NCBI RefSeq assembly: GCF_027943255.1
Contig: NC_072897.1
Span: forward strand, 56,940,406-57,004,405
Direction of reading: 5' to 3'
Origin: Anastrepha obliqua
Lineage: Eukaryota > Arthropoda > Insecta > Diptera > Tephritidae
DNA length: 64,000 bases
Shown here in pieces: positions 1 through 9,136 of this stretch. The notes under the pieces were generated by a model that saw only the letters and a program-made list of their open reading frames with translations, did not search any database and was not told the DNA's origin. The translations under genes and the position numbers were made by a program. Each line of letters begins with the position of its first letter. Position 1 is the first letter of the stretch.

Positions 1-646
1 CCCATACAACACCTGCACAACGAGGCACAAATGCTCCCAGTTGCGGAGCACAACAAATTGCTCAGCAAGCAGTTCCTGCTGGGGTGCTACCGCAGGTTTC
101 ACCCCTGCAGACACCTGCTTGAGCCCGAGCCGCCTCCCAGACACGTCAGGAGACATCTCCTCGACTACGCTGACGAACTCCAGGACAAAACTAACCGAGA
201 CCTACTGGACAGGACAGTATTCAGACAGTCAATAAACGACATTCACCGGGAGACCGTAACCACCTTCATGAACTCCCGTCCTGTGAATGCCGTAATCGGA
301 GTCCAACCACCACCCATTGCAGATGAAGAGCTCCAGCTTCCCCGTGAGACTCGTGTAACATTGGCACAATTACGTTCTGGATATTGTAGCAGGTTAAACT
401 CCTACCTATCCAGAATTGACCCCGACATACCAAACACATGTCCGGCATGTGAAGGGACCCCGCACGACACTAACCACCTCTTCACATGCCCCCTCAATCA
501 GACTCATCTAACCCCCCTCTCCCTCTGGACCCAACCTGTCGAAACAGCATGTTTCCTGGGCCTACCCCTAGATGAGCTAGACGAAGATGACAGATGATAT
601 ACCTACACTGACAGGGCTAACTACGCTGTTAAAAACAACAACAACA
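1..646 (+). mobile_element. Family A non-LTR retrotransposon, 3' end (A1 tail)
   Basis: The reading frame is open from base 1 and ends at the TGA at 595-597, giving about 198 residues of the C-terminal region of the family A polyprotein. It shows the region after the reverse transcriptase, with a Cys/His motif (CPACEGTPHDTNHLFTC, about residues 145-161), and ends in DELDEDDR. A short 3' UTR follows and the element stops in an AAC-rich tail near 646. The upstream part lies outside the window. This piece matches the C-terminus of the full-length copy at 16012-19967 closely and has no internal stop. Whether the whole copy is intact cannot be seen. Confidence 0.9.
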
Positions 647-657
647 GAAGTACTTCG

Positions 658-780
658 TTCCCACGATGGTCGGTTCTACGTAACCGGAACGACCCGGATT
701 TATATCCGGCCAAGGACTGTCACTTCAGCAGCATTCCTCGTATGTGCACCGGGAATGTTTATGCTGCTACAACAACAACT
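658..780 (+). mobile_element. Repeat B (short non-autonomous SINE-like element)
   Basis: This 123-bp copy reads from the GGTCGGTTCTACG region to an ACAACAACAAC tail. It is flanked by an imperfect 11-bp direct repeat, GAAGTACTTCG at 647-657 and GAAGTATTTGG at 781-791 (9 of 11 match), consistent with target-primed insertion. Its first stem is GATGGTC pairing with GACTGTC, where two changes are tolerated as G-T wobbles. It lies exactly between an A tail on the left and an inverted A 5' end on the right. Confidence 0.75.
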
Positions 781-940
781 GAAGTATTTGGAGCAAACGT
801 GCTGCAATGGATTGCTCCTGTGACGAAAGATTGGGGGTGGGATACGGTACACTAGACAGGGCTAGTTTACTGGGGTGGCAGCCCTTGGTCGGGAAAAACC
901 CGAGTCATTCCGGCAACGTAGAACCGGCTGCCATAGGAAT
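781..940 (-). mobile_element. Family A 5'-terminal fragment
   Basis: This fragment of 160 bp is the extreme 5' end of family A on the minus strand. It holds the hairpin of GGTACACTAG and its complement around CCCTGT, the GGCAGCC/GGCTGCC stem, and the 5' terminus near 940. No coding capacity remains. The internal boundary coincides with the B insertion at 780/781. Confidence 0.75.
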
Positions 941-2130
941 GACGCGTTAGTGGCCTTCGCTCTCGCTTCCAAAATATAACTCTCATCAGTCCAACTGCGG
1001 CTACGCCATCCACAGTATTTTTGCATAGAATTCCTTTCAACGTTAAAACCAATCAACCCAAAATTAGAACGTCATATGCATGTGTGTAGTAAGGATATTG
1101 TGCCTCCTTACTGCCCCATCCCCATCAACACTGAACTGAAATACTACATATATGATCATATTTTCATTTTTATTTGCAGGCATCCGGCAACACTAACTGT
1201 TGCCAATTCCAATTAATTCTTATTCTTATAAGGGTTGGTCCTAAACCACTCCCTGACATCTCCACCAAGTTTCATTAAATAAGACGTTCTAGTTTGTCTA
1301 AAATTGCCCATGTTACATAATAGCAAATCCCGGCCTTTCCCGGTGATGAAATGATAAAGGATTGGCATTTAATTTTCACTGAAATATTTCGAATACAAGT
1401 ATAAAAAAGTAAAAAAAAAACGTGAGATTGTACATTGTATGAGTTATATTTTATGGGTGAAGTATAGAAAAAAAATAAATATGTATAATATATTGTAATG
1501 TACCAAATTATAGAGAAGTTGTCGAAGGCACTTTGAAAGAAAATAATTGCGAATCTATTGTTTTAGGAATATTGGGAGTTACAAAGGTTGTTTATGCTCC
1601 ACTCCCTAACATCTTAACAAAGATTCATGAAATAAATCATTATACTTTACCTAGAAGTGCCCATGCACCATTATACTAAACCCGACACCTAGTCTAGTTA
1701 ATTTTAGTTAGTTCTAAGATATTCAACATTTAGGAAAATAATTGTAAATCTGATATCGATCCATGTTTTCGTGTGGTAACGTTGAATGTTATGTGCTTTT
1801 ACTCAGTGCTTGTGAGTGGTTGACTTTAGGTTTTTTTTATTTTAATTTTATTTATATATTTAAAAAAATTTTTTTTTTTATATTGTTTATATATTTTTTT
1901 TTATTTATTAATTTTTTTTATTTTGTTTATATATTTTTTTTTTATTTATTAATTTTTTTTTATTTTTTTTTTATTTATTAATTTTTGTTTTTTTTATTGT
2001 TACTAGGGATGTCGACACAAAATTTCTGATTGCTTCAGTGGTCAAATTCAATAAAATTCTCAATCGATACAGTAAATTGAATGATTCATCCCATGAAATA
2101 TTTTAACTCAAATGTTGCCAACATTTGTGA
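941..2130. other. Intergenic stretch without a recognisable gene
   Basis: No supported coding region is visible. The stretch is AT-rich and has a low-complexity tract at about 1829-1997, built from runs of T with ATTTATTAATTT units repeated three times. A 72-residue frame rich in F, Y and I crosses that tract, but it is a by-product of base composition. Confidence 0.6.
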
Positions 2131-2143
2131 AGCAATGGGCTGT

Positions 2144-3373
2144 TGTTGTTGTTGTTGTAGCAGTATCTTCGCTCTGTCAGTGTAGTGTAATTTACCGGTC
2201 GTCTTCGTCTAGCTCATCTAACGGTAGGCCCAGGAAACTGGCAGTTTCGACGGGTTGGGTCCAAAGGGAGAGAGGTGTTAGATGAGTGGGTTTGATGGGG
2301 CATGTGAAGAGGTGGTTAGTGTCGTGCGGGGTACTTTCACATGCTGGACATATGTTTAGTATGTCGGGGTCGATTCTGGATAGGTAGGAGTTTAACCTGC
2401 TACAATATCCAGAACGTAATTGTGCCAGGATTACGCGGGACTCTCGAGGGAGCTGGAGCTCTTCGTCTGCAATAGGTGGTGGTTGGACTCCGATAACGGC
2501 ATTCGGGGGTCGGGAGCTTAAGAAGGTGGTAAGGGTCTCCCGATGAATGTCGTTAATTGCCTGTCTGTATACTGTCTGATCCTGGAGAGGTCTGTCCGTT
2601 TTGTCCTGGATCTCGTCCACGTAGTTGAGGAAGTGTCTCCTGATGTGCCTGGGAGGTGGCTCGGGCTCGAGCAGGTGTCTGCATGGGTGAGGCCTTCGGT
2701 GACACCCAAGCAGAAACTGCTTGCCGAGCATTTTGTTGTGCTCCTTAACAGGGAGCATGTGTGCCTCATCATGTAAATGTTGGATAGGAGACATCAGGAG
2801 ACATCCTGTCGCGGTCCTGATGGCAGTATTCTGGCAAGTCTGAAGCTTCGTCCACTGCGTATCACTGGTTCCAGGCGACCAGACAGGCGCGGCATAGTTC
2901 AGAACCGGTCGGCCTATTGCTTTGAAAGTCGACAGCAACATTTCTTTGTCTTTGCCCCAAGTGCTGCCGGCAAGCGACTTGAGGACCTTGTTGCGATTCT
3001 GTACTCTCGTTGCAATAGCGGTTGTGTGCGCTGAGAAGGAGAGAAAGCTGTCAAAGGTGACTCCCAAAATTCTGGGGTTGTTTACCGTCGGTATTGGGGT
3101 ATCATCGACGTGCACCTGAAGTTGCAGCTTGACCTCCTTTGTCCAGGTTGTAAAAAGGGACGCCGTGGATTTAGTGGGAGAAAGTTTTAAGTTTCTCGCA
3201 GTGAAGAAGCGAGAAAGGCTGGCAAGGTAGTCGTTCACTTTTGAACATAGGCCATCAATGCCATTCCCATGGCAGCCGGTTCTACGTTACCGGAATGACT
3301 CGGGTTTTCTTTCCCGACCAAGGGCTGCCGCCCCAGTATACTAGCCCTGTCTAGTGTACCATACTTTACCTTT
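2144..3373 (-). mobile_element. Family A (A2 tail) copy with a 5' inversion
   Basis: The insertion is bounded by a perfect 13-bp target duplication, AGCAATGGGCTGT, at 2131-2143 and 3374-3386. From 2144 it runs on the minus strand: GTT repeats (the tail), the A2 3' UTR, then the C-terminal half of the polyprotein (stop at 2192, open up to about 3260). At 3260-3263 the orientation flips, and 3263-3373 is the first 111 nt of family A on the plus strand, beginning ATTCCCATGGCAGCC. This is the expected product of twin priming during reverse transcription. The flip makes the copy dead on arrival. Confidence 0.9.
2192..3260 (-). pseudogene. Truncated family A polyprotein (RT C-terminus to end)
   Basis: About 355 residues remain open, from the region just after the YADD motif of the reverse transcriptase (GIDGLCSKVNDY) through the thumb and connection region to the C-terminal Cys/His motif (CPACESTPHDTNHLFTC) and the terminal DELDEDDR. 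The endonuclease, palm motifs A to C and both zinc fingers are missing because the copy is 5' truncated and inverted. No start codon of its own is expected. It is a clean example of the A2 type, with few coding disruptions in the retained part. Confidence 0.85.
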
Positions 3374-3386
3374 AGCAATGGGCTGT

Positions 3387-4475
3387 CATTTTGCATGATT
3401 GGCAACCAGTTGGTATTTTTATGTGACTCTCAGTGGCAGTGGACGTTTTCCAAAACGTATGTTTGCAATTTAAAAGTCTCGCATCAATAAATAAACTGTC
3501 ATATCATATCTCTACATTGCATGCGTAAAATATTGATACTTTGTAATGTTATGCCTTGCAAACCTGTTGACGTTTTGGAACAGTTTATTTACTTTGAATA
3601 TTAAATATTAAATAAACTTGTCTTATAATGATAAAAACAATTCCATTAAAACTTTGCAAAAAGGATTCACCCAGGATATTCGCGTCGATCTTCCCTATAT
3701 ATCGTATAAATCAAGCAGTGTTTTCAAACAATCAAGAGCGCGAGCACAAAGTTCGTACTGGCTTACTTGACAGCATTTTTAAAAAGACGATAACACTAAA
3801 TGCCAATGCCCACACTTAGAATATTGCCATGCTATTCCATAAAATTTATTTATTTATTTTTTTTTTTATTATACTTGCAAAAAGTAATTAAAATAAAATA
3901 ACTGTTTATTTGAAATTAATGTGTACTTAATACTTTTTGCATATTGCTTAAGAATGTCATCGACAGCTTCGAGAAGAGGCCGAGGAACTTAACCAAAGAT
4001 TTCTTGGGTCATAGGAAACCTCACCTTTGCATAAAACATTGGTTGATTGCATCTGTTACCCTATGTATTGCACAAAATTGTGCCATATATCATTATTACC
4101 GTAAGGTTTCAGAAATGAATTTATCATATTATTTTTTACGCATATATTAAAATTTTGTTCTCTTATATAAATTGTGTAAAGTATCAAGTGTATATGTTTA
4201 TAAACTGTGAGTTGCGAACAAATTGTGTGACCACTGTATATGTCCGTATTTCTATGTTCTTTTGAAAAACTAAATTTTGTTACAGATAATAAAATGTGGA
4301 TTTTATAGACAGTATACAAGTTTGAAATTCAAAATTAATAAAAGACAAATTTAAAGAAGCTATATGCATATATGGGACAATTTAGCAAAGGCCCAATTAC
4401 ATCACTCATTCGTATAGTGTTACACACATATTTACTGATGCAACTATGACCTACCCACGACTCATCGCCTTCTCA
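3387..4475. other. Intergenic stretch; holds a MITE-like repeat
   Basis: No convincing gene is seen. Several frames of 60-90 residues exist on both strands, but none shows a family signature. A short repeat at about 3445-3582 recurs in diverged form at 41535-41656 and is listed separately. Confidence 0.5.
3445..3582. repeat. Possible MITE, copy 1
   Basis: The segment starts TTCCAAAACGTATG and its other end, read on the opposite strand, starts TTCCAAAACGTCAAC, so it has short terminal inverted repeats. A second, diverged copy with the same ends and a similar interior lies at 41535-41656. It is non-coding. Boundaries are approximate and no target duplication was found. Confidence 0.35.
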
Positions 4476-4478
4476 TAT

Positions 4479-4810
4479 CTATATACTTGAAAATTGAAAT
4501 TTGAAAAGGTCGAGCCATGGAGCACCAGGAGATTTTGTGGCTCCTAAAACACTCAGCCAGAAACCATATTTATGGAGTCTACACATTGTTTTTATTGCTT
4601 CCTGTTTAATCTTAAGATCCAGTGGGAGCAAATCAAGCATAACATTTAGAGCATCACCAGAGGTTGTACTCATGGCACCCGTGATGCATAAACATACACT
4701 TCTTTGCACCTTGTATAGTTCCCGGATTTTGGACTTAACCATGCTCCGTCGCCACCAGACCACAGAAGCGTAAGTGATGATTGGTCTGATAAGTGCTGTT
4801 ATATCCATAG
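4479..4810 (-). pseudogene. Reverse transcriptase C-terminal fragment, R1/LOA-like non-LTR element
   Basis: About 109 residues on the minus strand include IRPIITYASVVWW, then a stretch ending LCITGAM and a DLLPLDL motif. This is the connection between reverse transcriptase and RNase H in R1/LOA-type elements. Reading upstream, VVLWIY is visible after a one-base deletion, so the start at the apparent ATG is not real. The piece lies directly left of the A2 insertion at 4820. Beyond that insertion, an ORF1-like frame of the same orientation (8326-9006) may come from the same element. Confidence 0.6.
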
Positions 4811-4819
4811 GACCACCGT

Positions 4820-7800
4820 TGTTGTTGTTGTAGCAGTATCTTCGCCCTGTCAGTGTAGTGTAATTACCGGTTGGCTTCGTCTAGCTTATCTAACGATAGG
4901 CCCAGGAAACTAGCTGTTTCGACGGGTTGGGTCCAGAGGGAGAGAGGTGTTAGATGAGTGGGTTTGATGGGGCATGCGAAAAGGTGGTTAGTGTCGTGCG
5001 GGGTGCCTTCACATGCTGGACATATGTTTGGTATGTCGGGGTCGATTCTGGATAGGTAGGAGTTTAACCTGCTAAAGTATCCAGAACGTAATTGTGACAA
5101 GGTTACGCGGGACTCTCGGGCATGCTGGAGCTCTTCATCTGCTGTAGGTGGTGGTTGGACTCCGATAACGGCATTCGGAGGTCGGGAGCTTAAGAAGGTG
5201 GTAAGGGTCTCCCGATGAATGTCGTTAATTGCCTGTCTGTACACTGTCTGATCCTCGGGTGGTCTGTCTGTTTTGTCCTGGATCTCGTCCACGTAGTTGA
5301 GGAAGTGTCTCCTGATGTGCCTAGGAGGTGGCTCAGGCTCGAGCAGGTGTCTGCATGGGTGAGGCCTGCGGTGACACCCTAGCAGAAACTGCTTGCCGAG
5401 CATTTTGTTGTGCTCCTTAACAGGGAGTATGTGAGCTTCGTCATGCAGGTGTTGAATTGGGGACATCAGGAGACATCCTGTCGCGGTCCTAATTGCAGTA
5501 TTTTGGCAGGTCTAGAGCTTCGTCCACTGCGTATCACTGGTTCCAGGAGCGGAATAGTTGAGAACCGGTCGGCCTATTGCTTTGAAAGTCGACAGCAACA
5601 TTTCTTTGTCTTTGCCCCAAGTGCTGCCGGCGAGCGACTTGAGGACCTTGTTGCGATTCTGTACTCTCGTTGCAATAGCGGTTGTGTGCGCTGAGAAGGA
5701 GAGCAAGCTGTCAAAGGTGACTCCCAAAATTCTGGGGTTATTTACCGTCAGTATTGGGGTATCATCGACGTGCACCTGAAGTTGCAGCTTGACCTCCTTT
5801 GTCCAGGAGGTAAAAAGGGTCGCCGTGGATTTAGTGGGAGAAAGTTTTAAGTTTCTCGCAGTGAAGAAGCGAGAAAGGCGGGCGAGGTAGTTGTTTACTT
5901 AAGAGCATAGGCCATCAATGTCATTGCCCAACGCCATTATCATGCAGTCGTCGGCGTATGAGACCAGTGAGACTCCCTCTGGTGGCTGGGGGAGTTTCGA
6001 AATATAGAAATTAAAAAGCAAGGGTGAAAGAACACCACCCTGCGGTACTCCCAGCTTTATTTTTCTCTGTTTTGAAGTTTGGTCTCGAAATATCACCGAC
6101 GAGTGACGACCACTCAGGTAGTTCGCGGTCCACCTCTTCAGCCCTGGCGGGAGTGTCGACAGTAAAATGTCATCTAGCAACGTGGCGTGGCTGACTGTAT
6201 CGAAAGCCTCTTGTAGGTCCAACGCTTTAGGACAGTCCTCTCGCAGGGGCGGTTTTGGTTGAGTCCACGGTTTACCTGGGTGTTTTTGACGGTGAGTGCC
6301 ATGGTGGTGCTGGGCACTCTACGGAAACCATGCTGGTGTGGGGCTGGAGTCTGGTGTTCTGTGAGGAGTGGGAGTAGAAGGGGGAAAGGAGAGTTATCGG
6401 ACGATAAGACTCCCCTTGGTTGGCGGGTTTCCCAGCCTTCAGTAGTGGGCCCACTCTCCCTAATTTCCACTTATCAGGGACGATGAGAGTGGCCATAGAT
6501 AGATTGAAGACCTTTGTGAGGAATTCTCTCCCAGCTCATGTCCTCAGTAAATTCCGCGAATCTGGTCCAATCAGCTTTGTTGAAGTTGATGTATGACCGG
6601 TGATCCGCGGAAACAAAGTCGGCAGGTTTCTCGATCGAGATGATAATGGGCACGTGGTCTGATGCAAGTGATAGCATAGGTCGCCAGGCTGTGCTATTTA
6701 TCAGACCAGCGCTAGCAATTATGTCAGGCGAGATGCTGCAATTGCCCACTACCCTGGTGGGGGCGTCGTCGCTTACAGTGCTGAACGTCGGTTCGTCTAT
6801 CTGCTCTGCCAATAGGTGCCCCCTACGATCATTTGGCAGGCTTGAATGCCAAAGATCGTGATGCGCGTTAAAGTCACCTACTACCAATCGGTTTTCTCCC
6901 CTGATGAGCGCACCAATATCAGGGAGATATCCTGCCGGTCAGCAGGTGACAGGGGGTATGTAGATATTAAATATTTCGAGCTCGGCATTGCCTAACCGGA
7001 CAGCTATACCTTGACATTCTAAGGTGCTGCCCCTGCGGTCGATGCCTTCATCGATAAAATGATACTGCACTGAATGGTGTACTATGAACACTAGGCCACC
7101 ACCGTTGTCTCGCCCGCGGTCCTTTCGGTGCACATTGTAGCCGTCCCTGGTAATCAGGGGAGAGCTAGCGTGCAGTTTTGTCTCCTCGACCGCAGCTATC
7201 TTGATTCCGAACCGGCTCATGAAGTCGACTATTTCGTCAATCTTGCTCGTAAGTCCGTTGCAGTTTAGTTGCAAAAACTTGAAGCTTCGCACGAGAATTG
7301 TCGTAACTACGCGGGTGAGTGATGCGTCATGTTTTCTGCGTTGGTCCTGCTGTGCGTTCCGCAAAATGGGTTGTTGACTGATGGCCGCGCCACTGGGGGC
7401 GATTGCTTTTGCAGAGCTCTGCAGCAGCGGTCAACGTAGTCGCGTGTCCACTCACAGGTGGTGTGCAGTCCGGAGCACCTCCGAAAATGGCACCAGCCTC
7501 TGCAGGAATTGCATTGCACAGTTGTCAAGTTCCGAGGAACTACGGTCTGACACACGGAGCACACTGTGCGGGGGACCAAGAGCTGCTGGCTTGTCCCCGC
7601 ACTGGGTTAGGAGCAGGGGGGTTGTGGGTTAGAGAGGGAGTTGTGTTGCTCGTGGGGGCTCCTTACCGTTGAGGTGTTATTGGTGGCGGCAGTGTGATGT
7701 GCCGGCACTGAGAGCAGTGTAGCCGTAGCCGTAGAGGCGGGGGCCTCCTGTGAGCGGGAGCAACACGTGGCCACATACCTTGTGGACCACTCCCTGTGTG

Positions 7801-8096
7801 TCTTAAGGCCTGAGTAGGTCTTAAGATGGCACCATCCGTTGCACTGATTACACCTAACCGAGGTGGAGCCGTGTGTGGCAAATGCAGCAGTAGAATACCT
7901 CTGGTGCGGGGTTGGGTTCGACGCCAGCCCGGAAGAGAAGTATTTGGAGCAAACTAGTTGCAATGAGTTGCTCCTGTGACGAAAGATTGGAGGTAGGACA
8001 CGGTACACTAGACAGGGCTAGTATACTGGGGAGGCAGCCCTTGGTCGGGAAAAACCCGAGTCATTCCGGTAACGTAGAACCGCCTGCCATGGGAAT
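4820..8096 (-). mobile_element. Family A (A2 tail) copy, near full length but decayed
   Basis: The copy runs from a GTT-rich tail at 4820 to the 5' terminus at about 8096. A 9-bp repeat, GACCACCGT, flanks it at 4811-4819 and 8099-8107, and a third copy lies beyond the adjoining B element. It is about 3.28 kb against 3.96 kb for the intact copy, so it has lost several hundred bases, most obviously the linker between endonuclease and reverse transcriptase near 6520. The 5' folded module is retained, with one mismatch in the outer stem. Confidence 0.88.
4864..8008 (-). pseudogene. Disrupted family A polyprotein
   Basis: Pieces on the minus strand in sense order are: first PHD-like finger region (7607-8008), second finger (7307-7579), endonuclease (6939-7364 with QLNCNGLTSK and VEETKL; 6474-6887 with VVGDFNAHHDLW and SDHVPI), reverse transcriptase (5899-6496 with GVPQGGVLSP and SYADDC) and the C-terminal region (4864-5775). 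The pieces are in different frames, so many indels separate them. The 2A-like motif has decayed to NPAP at 7902-7913. Confidence 0.85.
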
Positions 8097-8107
8097 GCGA
8101 CCACCGT

Positions 8108-8227
8108 TGTTTTAGCAGCATAAACATTCCCCATACTTACATACGGTGAATGCTGCTGGAGTGACAGTCCTTGGCCGGATATAAATCTGGGTCGTTTCGG
8201 AAACGTAGAACCGACTGTCGTGGAAAC
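8108..8227 (-). mobile_element. Repeat B, complete copy with perfect target duplication
   Basis: This copy is 120 bp and is flanked by a perfect 11-bp duplication, GCGACCACCGT, at 8097-8107 and 8228-8238. That defines the element ends: 5' GTTTCCACGACAGTC and 3' GCTGCTAAAACAA on the minus strand. The 5' module contains GACAGTC pairing with GACTGTC around two smaller hairpins. A second module pairs an AGCAGCATTC arm with GAATG and GCTGCT arms. There is no coding capacity. Confidence 0.9.
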
Positions 8228-8325
8228 GCGACCACCGTCATTGCCTTTGCTGACATTCTCGCGAATGATTCGCCAGACGCTGACGGAAGAGTGGCATTCG
8301 ACATCTGAGGTCCCTTTGCCTTTGC

Positions 8326-9006
8326 CTAGTCAGGTAAAGGCTTATCTGCCTTGGATTGGGTCGAGGATGCAGGTATTTCCGACTTCCCATTCTCGACTTT
8401 CCTCTTCTTTTTCATTCTCCTCCTTCCGGTCGTTGGCACAGACCCCGTTTCGTTGCCGGAAGAGTGCAACGTTACAGAGGAATCCTCTGTTCTGCCACGC
8501 TTTCTCGTTTCCATTACGGGTGCCGAAGTTGACGGAGCTTGAGTACTTACCTTAGCTAATGCTTCGGCTTTCTTCGCCTTCTGTTTTCTTCGTTTGATCT
8601 GCCTTGCCGATAGACCAGCACATGCGTTCGAATCTCCAATAACTTCAGTCTTTTTACCAGTACTTATCTGATTCGCACCAGGTTTGACCGTTGTCAAAGA
8701 CTTACTCGCTGGCAGAGATCCATCTGAGTCTACTGAGAGATTGTCCGCCATCTCCACATCCTCCACAACTTGTTCAGTTGCTTCGGATTGCGACGACAGT
8801 GTGTCACTTACACTCACTCGGCTCTCCATTGGCATAGCCAATGTGCCATGTTTCACCACTAAAAGTGCGCTTCCTTCGGAGCCCTGGTTGTCATTTCCGG
8901 TCATAAGGGGGTGTGGGGTTCGGGCCTGCACATCCGATGCCCAAACCGTCGATTGATCGACGGTAGGATTTCCCGAAAGTGGGTTACCTTGTGCAGAGAG
9001 ATGCAT
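8326..9006 (-). CDS. ORF1-like protein of an R1/LOA-type non-LTR element (probably dead)
   Basis: The frame has 226 residues starting at the ATG 9006-9004. It is Ser/Thr-rich and charged, with a basic, possibly coiled segment (LSARQIKRRKQKAKKAEA) near residues 131-148 and a second basic cluster (RRRMKKKRK) near 194-202. I recognise no zinc knuckle. After the TAG stop the same frame continues open for about 30 codons into the B/A insertion site, so the true ORF1 was longer and the TAG is a nonsense change. Same orientation as the RT piece at 4479-4810. Assignment as ORF1 is inference from position and composition. Confidence 0.45.
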   Translation of the reverse strand: MHLSAQGNPLSGNPTVDQSTVWASDVQARTPHPLMTGNDNQGSEGSALLVVKHGTLAMPMESRVSVSDTLSSQSEATEQVVEDVEMADNLSVDSDGSLPASKSLTTVKPGANQISTGKKTEVIGDSNACAGLSARQIKRRKQKAKKAEALAKVSTQAPSTSAPVMETRKRGRTEDSSVTLHSSGNETGSVPTTGRRRMKKKRKVENGKSEIPASSTQSKADKPLPD

Positions 9007-9136
9007 GGTTAACCTCCACGTTGTAGGTAATGCATTTTATACCTCCTGCCAGGTTGTCGGCACGGTACTCGCCACGTAGTTCGTGGGTGGCCACCAATTC
9101 CGCCCTTCCGCGGATGGGTGAATTCCCAATTATATA

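Noticed and set aside
1763..1981. 72-residue frame rich in Phe, Tyr and Ile, resembling a membrane protein
   Set aside because: It is read through T-runs and ATTTATT repeats; composition explains it fully.
3628..3819. 63-residue plus-strand frame as a host gene
   Set aside because: No recognisable motif, no splice or promoter context, AT-rich surroundings.
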